A DNA stretch of 64,000 bases, from contig JAFDWQ010000003.1 in the NCBI GenBank assembly GCA_018268395.1, positions 36,128 to 100,127 on the forward strand, given 5' to 3'. Shown piece by piece: positions 17,872 to 26,070 of the stretch (position 1 is its first letter; each line of letters starts with the position of its first letter). Position numbers and translations under genes: made by a program. This DNA comes from Armatimonadota bacterium (GTDB taxonomy: Bacteria > Armatimonadota > Fimbriimonadia > Fimbriimonadales > Fimbriimonadaceae). The notes beneath the pieces were generated by a model. The model saw only the letters and a program-made list of their open reading frames with translations, ran no database searches and was not told the DNA's origin.

Positions 17872-18766
17872 CCGATTGTCCGCGATGGGAGACGTGGTGT
17901 GCTCGTTGCCCGTGGCGTCGGCCGTACGCGCGGCGATCCCGGACGCCGAGGTCGTCTGGATCGTCGACAAGCGGTTCAAAGGCATCGTCGAGTGCTGTAC
18001 GGCGGTGTCGTCCGTCGTTGAACGTCCCAGCGATCCCAGGGCCGTCCGGAACATGGGGAGGTTCGACGTCGCCTTCGACCTGCAAGGGCTCCTGAAATCG
18101 GCCCTTCTGACCGGATTGGCCGATGCCTCTCGAAAGCTCGGCTATCACTGGCAGAGGGAAGGCGCGCAACTGTTCTCAAGCGCCGTCCTCCCCGATCCCT
18201 CGTCCCACCATGTGGTCGATCAGTACGTCGACGTGGCGCGCGCTGCGGGATTCGATGCCGACCGAGCGGTGTTCTCGCTGGAGCCGAAAGAGGAAGACGT
18301 CACGACCGTCAAAGGTCGATTGGAGGAGCGGGGGATGGACGGACGGGCATTCGTCCTGGTCAACGCCGGAGCGGCTTGGGCGACCAAAAGGTGGGATCCC
18401 GAAAAATTCGCGGCCCTGTCCGACGGACTCGCTTCGACAGGCGTGGCCGTCGTCTTCTGTGGGGCGAAGGCGGACGCCTCCACCGTCGCCGAAGTCAGGC
18501 GGTTCGGGGCGGCCGGCTCGTTGGACATGACCGGCGCGACCAACGTCCGTGAACTGGTCGCACTGGTCTCCCTCGCGGCCGTCCACGTCGGCGGGGACAC
18601 GGGTACGACCCACATCGCTGCTGCTTTGGGACGCCCGGCCGTCGGACTGTATACTCTGACCCGTCCCGAGCGCTCTTGTCCATATGGTCAGATCGACGGG
18701 TGCTACGGCCCGGACGCGACCGTCAAGCAAGTCCTCGCAGCCGTGACGTCCAGGTTGACGACATGA
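17849..18766 (+). CDS. Glycosyltransferase family 9 heptosyltransferase (second copy)
   Basis: 305 residues from GTG 17849, overlapping the previous gene by 23 nt. It opens LRVLVSRLSAMGDVVCSLP, has FDLQGLLKSALL, then LVNAGAAWATKRWDPEKF and a donor site VHVGGDTGTTHIAAALG. It follows the same fold as its neighbour with divergent sequence, an ancient duplication. Likely the second inner-core heptosyltransferase (WaaF/WaaQ-like). The exact acceptor is not deducible. Confidence 0.9.
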   Translation: MPLRVLVSRLSAMGDVVCSLPVASAVRAAIPDAEVVWIVDKRFKGIVECCTAVSSVVERPSDPRAVRNMGRFDVAFDLQGLLKSALLTGLADASRKLGYHWQREGAQLFSSAVLPDPSSHHVVDQYVDVARAAGFDADRAVFSLEPKEEDVTTVKGRLEERGMDGRAFVLVNAGAAWATKRWDPEKFAALSDGLASTGVAVVFCGAKADASTVAEVRRFGAAGSLDMTGATNVRELVALVSLAAVHVGGDTGTTHIAAALGRPAVGLYTLTRPERSCPYGQIDGCYGPDATVKQVLAAVTSRLTT

Positions 18767-19233
18767 ACACCGTCCTTCCCGAGTCCCTTCGCGCCGCCAG
18801 GCAAGGCAAAACGCTCGTCTTTACGAACGGGGTGTTCGACGTCCTGCACGCAGGGCACGTCGACTATCTCGAGAAGGCTCGGGCGCTCGGCGACTTGCTC
18901 GTCGTGGGGCTGAACACGGACGCCAGTGTCCGACGGCTCGGTAAGGGGCCAGGACGACCCGTCAACCCGTTGGAGGACCGGGCCCGGGTCGTGGGCGCCT
19001 TAAGATGCGTGGACGCGGTGCTGAGCTTCGACGAAGACGATCCTTGTGCCTTGATCGAGAAGCTTCGGCCGGACGTTCATGTCAAAGGAGGCGATTATCG
19101 GCCCGAAGACATGCCCGAGACGGCCGTTGTCGAAGGATACGGCGGACGTGTGGTGATCCTCGACCTCTTGCCAGGACGGTCGACGACCGCCCTGCTCACG
19201 AAGCTTTCGGACTCCCGCCGGTCTGAGGACTGA
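18763..19233 (+). CDS. hldE: D-glycero-beta-D-manno-heptose 1-phosphate adenylyltransferase
   Basis: 156 residues, corresponding to only the C-terminal domain of bifunctional HldE (RfaE domain II). The nucleotidyltransferase motifs are VFTNGVFDVLHAGHVDYL (HxGH) and HVKGGDY, with GRSTTALL near the end. It makes ADP-heptose for the two heptosyltransferases immediately upstream, which explains the operon. The ATG overlaps the preceding stop (ATGA). The HldE kinase domain is not in this window and must be encoded elsewhere. Its 3' end overlaps the convergent gene at 19196 by 38 nt. Confidence 0.9.
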   Translation: MNTVLPESLRAARQGKTLVFTNGVFDVLHAGHVDYLEKARALGDLLVVGLNTDASVRRLGKGPGRPVNPLEDRARVVGALRCVDAVLSFDEDDPCALIEKLRPDVHVKGGDYRPEDMPETAVVEGYGGRVVILDLLPGRSTTALLTKLSDSRRSED

Positions 19234-20740
19234 AGGCCGGGGACGAGAACAATCCGCCTTTCCCCAAGACTGTGGCTTGCTTGGCTTGAAAGTCGACAAG
19301 GTTCAAGGTCCGTTCTGTCGGTGAGACCTGGTCGGTAAAGGCGATGTAGCGTCCGTCCGGGCTCCATGCCAGATCTTCGACGTGACCTTCAGCGACCATT
19401 TGCGGACCTTCAAACGGCGTGCCTGCTTTGAGAGGCACCACCATGACGCCCTGGCCCTGGATCCCCCGCTCGCCGCTCGTGTCGCCGATGACGAACGCGA
19501 CGACCGAACCGTCTGGTGAAAGCCGCGGCGATCCGATCGTCATCGATCCCTTCTTACTGGTGATGAGCGGCTTGTCCGGTTTGCCCAGGAAGAACTTGGG
19601 GCCTTGCGTCTGGCAGATGAGAACAGGCTGGCTGCCGTTCGCCGGAACCAGCATGAGCCCGCTGTCATAGGGAGGTACGGCCCGTCCGTCCTTGAGATAT
19701 TCCTCTGGGACGTTTTCAGGATCGACGAACTGGAAGTGGCGGATCGCGATCAGGGCGTCCCCGGCCGCGTCGGTGTCGAACTCGATGCGCCGCGCCGCGA
19801 CGAACGGGAGCGGGCGCCCCTTATTGATCTCTTGGGTCAGCGGGTTCTGGACGAAAACGTCGTCGCCTTCACGGTCCATGACCGTGTAGACCGAAAGCCG
19901 ACCTGGGCCCCATCGCGCTGTCTTGAACCCCTTTCCGATCTTGTCGTACACGGCGTCGAGTTGGCCCGTGCTACCGCCCCCTTCGTCCGACTCGACAGCG
20001 GTCTTGCCCTTCGGTACAGGGAGCAGTTGCTCCGTCGCCCCTGTCTTCTGGTCGTACTTGAAGACGAAGCCGCCCGACGTGAACAGCCCGGAGTCCGCTT
20101 GTTTGGGATCGTCGGTGAGGCCGAACCAAAGATTCGACTTGGCACGTTTCAAGTTGGAGCGGGCCGCGACCTTCCCGCGGACCGGATCCCAACGATAGAT
20201 GTTGAAGTTGCCGTCCCGGTTGCTCGTGAACAGGAGACGTGAGCCGTCAGGCCTCCAGGCCGGATCCCGGTCGGACGTCCCGCCCACATAACCTGGGACG
20301 TCGGTCTTCGTCCCGTCGAACTTAAAGACCACCAGTTTCGTGTTCTGCCCTACCGTCTCAAGCGCAGCGATCATTCCTGCGGTGTCGCTCGCATCTTTGC
20401 CATCGACGTCGACCGTGCTCTGCTGGAAGAACAGGAAAAGGGCGAAGATCGAGACTGCGCCGAGAGCTCCGACCAGGAAGCGCAATGTCTTCTTCCGGGT
20501 CGCCCCTTTCTCGTCAGGGGTTTCCGGCAACGCGGAAGCGATGGTCGGTGCGACGCTCTTGGCCTCTTCGAGACAGACGGCGAACGCTTGCTCCAAGCGC
20601 TCCTTCTTGGCCGGATATCCGGGATCGCTCTGACCCTTGTCTTCCAGCTCGAACAGAAGGCCCCGGTAGGCCCGGCGCACCGTGCGTTCGTCCGATCCGG
20701 GTGCGACGCCGAGCGTCTCGAAGGCGGTCTGCTTCTCCAT
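19196..20740 (-). CDS. Membrane protein: J-like domain, one TM helix, PD40/TolB-like propeller
   Basis: 514 residues from ATG 20740; a TTG at 20764 is an alternative. Residues 1-65 (AFETLGVAPGSDERTVRRAYRGL) read like a DnaJ-type helix pair, but the HPD tripeptide that stimulates Hsp70 is absent. A TM helix follows at about 90-110 (FLVGALGAVSIFALFLFFQQ). The rest is a beta-propeller with PD40 repeats: DPAWRPDGSRLLFTSNRDG, SPRLSPDGSVVAFV, LAWSPDGRYIAFT. So the J-like part should be cytoplasmic and the propeller periplasmic. It starts 8 nt after the fmt stop and is the last gene of the prmC-def-fmt operon. The function is unknown. Confidence 0.8.
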   Translation of the reverse strand: MEKQTAFETLGVAPGSDERTVRRAYRGLLFELEDKGQSDPGYPAKKERLEQAFAVCLEEAKSVAPTIASALPETPDEKGATRKKTLRFLVGALGAVSIFALFLFFQQSTVDVDGKDASDTAGMIAALETVGQNTKLVVFKFDGTKTDVPGYVGGTSDRDPAWRPDGSRLLFTSNRDGNFNIYRWDPVRGKVAARSNLKRAKSNLWFGLTDDPKQADSGLFTSGGFVFKYDQKTGATEQLLPVPKGKTAVESDEGGGSTGQLDAVYDKIGKGFKTARWGPGRLSVYTVMDREGDDVFVQNPLTQEINKGRPLPFVAARRIEFDTDAAGDALIAIRHFQFVDPENVPEEYLKDGRAVPPYDSGLMLVPANGSQPVLICQTQGPKFFLGKPDKPLITSKKGSMTIGSPRLSPDGSVVAFVIGDTSGERGIQGQGVMVVPLKAGTPFEGPQMVAEGHVEDLAWSPDGRYIAFTDQVSPTERTLNLVDFQAKQATVLGKGGLFSSPAFSPQTGGSPKAS

Positions 20741-20748
20741 GGTTTTCT

Positions 20749-21666
20749 TTATGGCCTCAAACAACTTCCGGTCACAAGCCGTGCCCCGTTCGCGAACTCT
20801 GCGCCTGAAACCCGCTTCTTCCCTTGCGGCTGGACTTCCAAGAGCTCGAGAGAGCCCCCTTGGAACCCGACCGACAAGCTACCCCGTTCCACCGTCGCGA
20901 GGCCTGGGCCAGGATTCAAGTTCGGCCGCAACCGCGCTTGAGATATCCGAAGGTGTCCGGATCCAAGGATCAAAAAGGCACCGGGGAACGGAGTAAAGGC
21001 CCTGTACCGGGAGTGTTCATGGCGGACGTCGCCTTCGAAACGCAGTTCGGCTTCCTCCTTGGTCACCTTGGGCGCATACGTGGCCCTCGTGTCGTCCTGC
21101 GGCGTCCGGGGATAGTCCCCTGAAACGATGCGGGGCATCCATGTTGCGGCCATCCGCCCGGCCAAGCCGGCGAGCACCTCGAAAAGATGACCAGCGGTGT
21201 CTTCAGGCCCGATCGGTACGGTTTCGACCGCGATCGTGTCGCCCGTGTCCATTCCCACGTCCATTTGCATCAAAGTCACGCCCGTCTCCGTCCGACCGTC
21301 CAAGATGCACCGCTGGATCGGGGCCGCCCCACGGTATTCGGGTAACACCGAACCGTGGAGGTTGACGGCGCCGTGCTTTGCCGCCTCGAGCAGCGCCCTT
21401 GGGAGGATCTGACCGTACGCCGCCACGAGCAGCGCGTCTGCGTCAAGAGCCGCGATCCGTTCGACGAACTCCGGCGCCCGGCACTTTAGCGGTGTTTCGA
21501 CCGGTAGCCCAAGCTCAAGTGCGGCCCTCTTGACCGGTGAAGGCTTGAGCCCGAGGCCCCTTCCGCTCGGACGGTCGGGCTGAGAGACGACGAGCACGAC
21601 CGACCCCGCGACGGCGCGCAGGGCAGGCACGGCGAAGTCTGCCGTGCCGAACGCGACGAGCCTCAC
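20749..21666 (-). CDS. fmt: Methionyl-tRNA formyltransferase
   Basis: 305 residues from GTG 21666, whose last bases overlap the def stop (GTGA). The formyl-transfer domain has FGTADFAVPAL, the catalytic NLHGSVLPEYRGAAPIQ (usual form HxSLLPxxRGAAPI) and TGVTLMQMDVGMDTGD. The C-terminal OB-like domain binds tRNA. It formylates initiator Met-tRNA, and the neighbouring deformylase removes the formyl group from nascent proteins. The start is decided by the overlap; the upstream in-frame extension would lie inside def. Confidence 0.94.
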   Translation of the reverse strand: MRLVAFGTADFAVPALRAVAGSVVLVVSQPDRPSGRGLGLKPSPVKRAALELGLPVETPLKCRAPEFVERIAALDADALLVAAYGQILPRALLEAAKHGAVNLHGSVLPEYRGAAPIQRCILDGRTETGVTLMQMDVGMDTGDTIAVETVPIGPEDTAGHLFEVLAGLAGRMAATWMPRIVSGDYPRTPQDDTRATYAPKVTKEEAELRFEGDVRHEHSRYRAFTPFPGAFLILGSGHLRISQARLRPNLNPGPGLATVERGSLSVGFQGGSLELLEVQPQGKKRVSGAEFANGARLVTGSCLRP

Positions 21667-22196
21667 TCCACCCTCTCGTCGTCCGCGTACGGGTGCATCC
21701 AATGAAGGGTCGTGGGGTCGACCTTGTCGATGAAGAGCACGCCGTCCAAGTGGTCGATTTCGTGCTGGACGATCCGCGCCGCCATGCCTTCCATTTCATA
21801 CGTGGACTCGCGTCCCTTCCGGTCGAGGGCTTGGACGGTCACGCGTTCGGCCCGCACGACGTCACCGTAGAGTCCGGGGATGCTGAGACAGCCTTCTTCT
21901 CCGACGACCTCGCCCTCCCGCTCCAGGATGACCGGGTTGACGAGCGCCATCGGCCGGCCTCGAGGGGCGATGACCACGATGCGCTCGAGGATGCCGATCT
22001 GAGGCGCGGCGAGCCCGACCCCGTGGGCCTCCCGCATGATGCGCAGCATGTTGTCGATCAACTGCACGTGGCGCTTCGACAGCTTGTCGATGGTCTTGGC
22101 CGTCTGGCGCAACACATCGGCCGGGATTTTGATCACCGGGTGGTCCTCGTCGTGCACGAAGAGGTACTGGAACTCGTCTGGGACGACGATCTGCAT
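21663..22196 (-). CDS. def: Peptide deformylase
   Basis: 177 residues. All three metal-site motifs are present: GVGLAAPQIG, EEGCLS (Cys ligand) and QHEIDHLDG (two His ligands and catalytic Glu). It is a cytoplasmic metalloenzyme removing N-formyl groups from nascent chains. It lies in the order prmC-def-fmt, with a 4-nt overlap to fmt and a 43-nt gap after prmC. The N-terminus has about 20 extra residues before the usual KIPADVLR-like start of the family. Confidence 0.94.
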   Translation of the reverse strand: MQIVVPDEFQYLFVHDEDHPVIKIPADVLRQTAKTIDKLSKRHVQLIDNMLRIMREAHGVGLAAPQIGILERIVVIAPRGRPMALVNPVILEREGEVVGEEGCLSIPGLYGDVVRAERVTVQALDRKGRESTYEMEGMAARIVQHEIDHLDGVLFIDKVDPTTLHWMHPYADDERVE

Positions 22197-22239
22197 GTTC
22201 TGCCGAAAATTATGGCGGCTCGGCCGAAGGCGGCGATGG

Positions 22240-23058
22240 TCAGACCGGTTCGGAAGGCAAGAACGTCGCCGCCCGCGGCATTCCGCCCAGATCGTTCCGG
22301 ACTTCGCCGGTCCTCCATCCTTCGCTTTCGAACACGTCGGTCACGGAGGCGGACATGCCGTCTCCGAGCTCGACGATCAGACGTCCCCATGGCATCAATC
22401 GGCCCTTGGCTTCACGCGCGAGGCGACGATAGACGTCGAGGCCGTCCGGACCGGCAAAAAGGGCTCGCTCAGGTTCATGGACGCCGACTTCTGGCGGGAG
22501 GACGGCGTTCTCGGCGATGTACGGCGGGTTCGAGACGATCAGCCCGAAAACGACGCCTTCGAAGGCTTCGAACAGGTCCGACCGGGTGACATGGACGGTC
22601 GCCCCGAGCCGTTCTGCGTTCTTCCGGGCGAGCCGGACCGCGACGGGATCGATGTCGCAGGCCGCAACCATCCAATTCGGCCGTTCAAGCTTAATCGAGA
22701 CGGCCAAGCAGCCGGTACCTGTGCCGACGTCGAGCACCTTGCCGCCCAGACCGTCGAGCGCCGCGTCGACGAGGGTCTCCGTCTCTTGCCGCGGGACTAA
22801 GACCCCCGGTTCGACCAGGAACGGCCGGCCATAAAACTCGCGCCGACCAAGGATCAACGCGAGAGGCTCGCGCCGGAGCCGTCTGTCGAGAAGTTCCGAC
22901 GCTTCGTCAGGGACTTCGGCTTCAGGATGGGCGAGCATCCAGCTCCGCTCTTGCCCGCACGCACGGGCCGCAAGGAGCTGGGCGTCGAGGCGCGGTTCAA
23001 GGACTCCAGCCGCCCTTAGGCGGTCCGTCGCGACTGCGATCCAAGTGTCCGCCCTCAC
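22240..23058 (-). CDS. prmC: Release factor glutamine N5-methyltransferase
   Basis: 272 residues from GTG 23058. The N-terminal helical domain includes RREPLALILGRREFYGRPF, the S-adenosylmethionine loop is VLDVGTGTGCLAVSI, and the catalytic NPPY motif is SNPPYIAENAVLPPEV. It methylates the GGQ glutamine of release factors RF1 and RF2. CACAAT ends 6 nt upstream of the GTG, so the message is probably leaderless. First gene of the prmC-def-fmt operon; all its members concern translation initiation and termination except the last. Confidence 0.92.
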   Translation of the reverse strand: MRADTWIAVATDRLRAAGVLEPRLDAQLLAARACGQERSWMLAHPEAEVPDEASELLDRRLRREPLALILGRREFYGRPFLVEPGVLVPRQETETLVDAALDGLGGKVLDVGTGTGCLAVSIKLERPNWMVAACDIDPVAVRLARKNAERLGATVHVTRSDLFEAFEGVVFGLIVSNPPYIAENAVLPPEVGVHEPERALFAGPDGLDVYRRLAREAKGRLMPWGRLIVELGDGMSASVTDVFESEGWRTGEVRNDLGGMPRAATFLPSEPV

Positions 23059-23064
23059 ACGGGG

Positions 23065-23070
23065 ATTGTG
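23065..23070 (-). promoter_or_regulatory. -10 element CACAAT of prmC, leaderless type
   Basis: CACAAT on the minus strand is followed by 6 nt and then GTG 23058. No ribosome binding site intervenes. Confidence 0.5.
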
Positions 23071-23085
23071 CCACGGCCGCCGGGT

Positions 23086-24111
23086 TCACCGTGAAGGCCC
23101 GACGGCCAGCGCCGGTCTGCAGTACGGGTTGACGGCCATCCTCAAGTTGCCTTTGAACGTTCCGAAAGCGTAGCGGTCGGACGAACCCGGCACGCACGCG
23201 AGCGAGAACACGTGGTCGAATCCGCTTGTCTCGTTCGAGTCGTACAGCTTAATCCGACGGGCCGTGTTCACGTCCCAGACCTCGATCTCCCGGTCGCCGC
23301 CCAGCCCGGCAAACAGCATCGTCCGACCGTCCTGAGCCGTGTCGGCCGCATAGCACTGGCTGATCTGGCTCGCTTTGTAGACCGTTTGCCCGGTGGTGCG
23401 GTCGATCCAGGGCATGACGGAAAACGCGATCGCGACGACGGTGCGCGATCCGCGTCCGAAGGCGAGGCAAGGGAAGCACGAATGCATGTCGGTGACGGTG
23501 GTGCGCTGGACCTCTAGGGTCTGGACGTCGTGCTCACGGACGTCGCCGGAAAAGTCGAGGCTGACGAAAGCGGTCCCGTCCGGCGAGGTCTTGAGGTCCA
23601 TGACGGGCCACGTCGTGAGGAACTTCGAAGTCAGGACCGTCCAATCGTCCGTCTTCCATGACCGCAACCACCCGTCCCGGGTCGAGCAGGCCAAGACCGA
23701 ACCGTCCTTCGACCATGCGACGGCCTGAACGTCTGCAAGAAGGGCAGGCAAGACGGCGACTTGAGACAGGGTCGTCGAGTCGAAGACGCGCACGGTATGG
23801 TCGTTCTGATCGAGGCCCTCATGGACGAAGCTGCACGTGGCGAGGAACCGCCCGTCCGGCGAATAACGCACCCCTCCGACCGCTTGCGGAAAGTCGGTCT
23901 TGCCCCTCACGAAGGCACCGTCGGAAGCTCTCCAAAGCTTTAAGGACTTGTCTTCTCCGACGGTGGCGAGCGTCCGGCCGTCCGGTGAAAAGTCCATTCC
24001 CTGGATCCGGCCGGAGTGGGCGCCCGACACGCTCCAGGCCAGCGGAGGCAACCCCTGTGCGATGGAGGCTGCGGCCATAGCCGCGGCGAGGATCGTCGAC
24101 AAACTTCTCAT
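23086..24111 (-). CDS. Secreted WD40-repeat protein
   Basis: 341 residues with a signal peptide (MRSLSTILAAAMAAASIAQG). About six WD40-type repeats follow: GMDFSPDGRTLATVGEDKSLKLW, cut here to its core FSPDGRTLATVG, then VRYSPDGRFLAT, VAWSKDGSVLACS and IEVWDVNTARRIKLYD. No enzymatic domain is attached. It is probably a periplasmic or surface propeller mediating binding. ATG 24111 is preferred over TTG 24117. No operon partner is evident; prmC begins 28 nt downstream but has its own promoter. Confidence 0.85.
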   Translation of the reverse strand: MRSLSTILAAAMAAASIAQGLPPLAWSVSGAHSGRIQGMDFSPDGRTLATVGEDKSLKLWRASDGAFVRGKTDFPQAVGGVRYSPDGRFLATCSFVHEGLDQNDHTVRVFDSTTLSQVAVLPALLADVQAVAWSKDGSVLACSTRDGWLRSWKTDDWTVLTSKFLTTWPVMDLKTSPDGTAFVSLDFSGDVREHDVQTLEVQRTTVTDMHSCFPCLAFGRGSRTVVAIAFSVMPWIDRTTGQTVYKASQISQCYAADTAQDGRTMLFAGLGGDREIEVWDVNTARRIKLYDSNETSGFDHVFSLACVPGSSDRYAFGTFKGNLRMAVNPYCRPALAVGPSR

Positions 24112-24216
24112 GGACAAGTCCGAAACGGGCCGAGGGTCGGCCTTGGTTCCCGTTGCTGCCGTCTCTCTCTCATTGGGCTACAACGGACCCGAGCCAGGAG
24201 GCTTCGTCGCTGCCGG

Positions 24217-25482
24217 TCAGTCGACGGCGTACTGGGCCAGCTTTTTCCGGTATTCCGGCACCACGTCAGCCTCAATGAGCACGCCCCCCTCCTGGAACTC
24301 CTCGCTGATCAGTCGGCCGGTCTTCCGGCAGGACTCGACGAGGCTCGACTTGTCGTAGGGTACGAGGGCCTTGACGCGCGTCCAGCGATCGGCGAGTCGC
24401 TTGCGGACATGTTCGACCAGTTCCTGGATTCCTGTTCCTTTGAGGGCTGAGACGGCGACAGAATCAGGCCACTGTGCGACGAGCGCCCGAGCCAAAGCGG
24501 GGTCTTCCATAGCGTCGATCTTGTTGAAGACCGTCACCATCGGGACACCGTCGGCGCCGATGTCCTCCAAGGTCTCCAGGACGGCGTCGCGTTGAGCCTC
24601 CCACTCGTCATGGCTGACGTCGACGATATGGAGCAACAGGTCGGCGTGGCTGACCTCTTCGAGCGTGGCGCGGAACGCGGCGACGAGAGTGGTCGGCAGG
24701 TTGCGGATGAACCCGACCGTGTCGGTCAGGAAGAACGATGTCCCGTCGGACGCGTCGACGCGCCGGGTGGTGGGATCGAGCGTGGCGAAGGGCATCGCGT
24801 CGGCGAGCAGGTCGGTCCCGCACAGCCGGTTCATGAGAGTGCTCTTCCCTGCGCTGGTGTAGCCGACCAGCGAAACGGTCGGAACGGGGTGGGTCGAGCG
24901 GGACTTGCGCTGGAGCGCACGGTGACGCCGGACGTCGTCGATCTCCTCTTTCAGCTTCGCGATCCGGGTGTTGATCATCCGGCGGTCGCTTTCGAGCTGG
25001 GTTTCGCCCGGGCCCCGCATGCCGATGCCGCCTCGTTGACGCTCGAACTTCGTGTAGACGCTCATCAGGCGGGGGAGCCTGTACGAGAGTTGTGCGAGTT
25101 CGACCTGGAGCTGGCCCTCCCGGGTGCGCGCCCTTCGGGCAAAGATGTCAAGGATCAGCGTCGGCCGGTCGATGACGCGCTTTCCGGTCTTCTCTTCCAG
25201 GTTCCGGATCTGGATACCGGACAGTTCCGTGTCGACGACGATGGTGTCCGAGCCCGTCTCGACCGCGGCCGCTTCGACTTCTCCGACCTTGCCCGAGCCG
25301 ATGTACGTGCCTTTGAACGGGCGGTCCAGACGCTGTCGGATCTCGCCAGCGACCTCGGCCCCGGCCGCCTCGGTGAGCCCACGCAGTTCGCCTTCGACCA
25401 GGTCGTCCTCGGAATCGTCAGGATTGACGTAGACGAGGAACAGCTTTTCGGTGGGTTCTTGTGTCTCGTGCGGCCGGGGCAT
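24217..25482 (-). CDS. hflX: Ribosome-associated GTPase HflX
   Basis: 421 residues. The N-terminal HflX domain contains YIGSGKVGEVEA and DRPTLILDIFARRA; the family linker is GGIGMRGPGETQLESDRR. The G domain has G1 SLVGYTSAGKSTL, G3 LTDTVGFI and G4 VFNKIDAM. It splits stalled or hibernating ribosomes in the cytoplasm using GTP. The start has a good GGAGG ribosome binding site. Length is typical. Confidence 0.94.
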   Translation of the reverse strand: MPRPHETQEPTEKLFLVYVNPDDSEDDLVEGELRGLTEAAGAEVAGEIRQRLDRPFKGTYIGSGKVGEVEAAAVETGSDTIVVDTELSGIQIRNLEEKTGKRVIDRPTLILDIFARRARTREGQLQVELAQLSYRLPRLMSVYTKFERQRGGIGMRGPGETQLESDRRMINTRIAKLKEEIDDVRRHRALQRKSRSTHPVPTVSLVGYTSAGKSTLMNRLCGTDLLADAMPFATLDPTTRRVDASDGTSFFLTDTVGFIRNLPTTLVAAFRATLEEVSHADLLLHIVDVSHDEWEAQRDAVLETLEDIGADGVPMVTVFNKIDAMEDPALARALVAQWPDSVAVSALKGTGIQELVEHVRKRLADRWTRVKALVPYDKSSLVESCRKTGRLISEEFQEGGVLIEADVVPEYRKKLAQYAVD

Positions 25483-25494
25483 GGACCTCCAGGT

Positions 25495-26046
25495 CTAGAA
25501 GCGGGCGAGGCCCCACTTCAACGAGAGGCTCAGGCCGCTGAAGCCGAGACCTTCGTAGTCGGGGAACAAGTCGTATCGGACGCTGACGTTGAGCCTCTCA
25601 CCCACGTTGACGCCGAGTTCCGCGTTGCCGTTGAAGCCGATGCGTTTTCCGGACACGCGGTTGTTGACCGCCTTGTTGACCGCATAGTCGATGTACGAAA
25701 GGCCGCCACGGACTGCGAGGTAGGGGCGCATCTGCTGGCCCGGCTTAGCGAAGGGGACCGTGTAGCCCATCGTGCCCGCGATCATGAAGACCTTGCTGCC
25801 GCTGCGCTCTTTGCTGAAGGCGTTCCAGTCGAATCCAAGGTTCTGCTTCGAGTACGGATCGATGCGCACGCGGCTGACGCCGAAGCTGATCCAAGCGTCG
25901 CCCAGGGCGTCCCGAAGGGTGTTGTCGCTCGGATAGAACACGCCGATCGAAGGGCCAAGGAAGGGATCGGCCTGAGCGTCGGCCATCATGGGCGCTCCTG
26001 CCGCGAGGAGGACGGCGAGGGTCGAGAGGTATCGTCCGTGACGCAT
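25495..26046 (-). CDS. Outer-membrane beta-barrel-like protein
   Basis: 183 residues with a signal peptide (MRHGRYLSTLAVLLAAGAPMMADAQ). The mature part has alternating hydrophobic strands (FLGPSIGVFYPSD, AWISFGVSRVRID, YLAVRGGLSYIDYA, NGNAELGVNVGERLNVSVRYD) and ends in LSLSLKWGLARF, with the aromatic C-terminal residue typical of Bam-assembled barrels. It is predicted to be a small outer-membrane barrel of unknown role. A TACTAT -10 ends 7 nt upstream of the ATG. Confidence 0.8.
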   Translation of the reverse strand: MRHGRYLSTLAVLLAAGAPMMADAQADPFLGPSIGVFYPSDNTLRDALGDAWISFGVSRVRIDPYSKQNLGFDWNAFSKERSGSKVFMIAGTMGYTVPFAKPGQQMRPYLAVRGGLSYIDYAVNKAVNNRVSGKRIGFNGNAELGVNVGERLNVSVRYDLFPDYEGLGFSGLSLSLKWGLARF

Positions 26047-26053
26047 AGGCGCG

Positions 26054-26059
26054 ATAGTA
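26054..26059 (-). promoter_or_regulatory. -10 element TACTAT, leaderless type
   Basis: TACTAT on the minus strand followed by 7 nt and ATG 26046. No Shine-Dalgarno sequence is present. Confidence 0.55.
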
Positions 26060-26070
26060 CCCGCGCCCCG

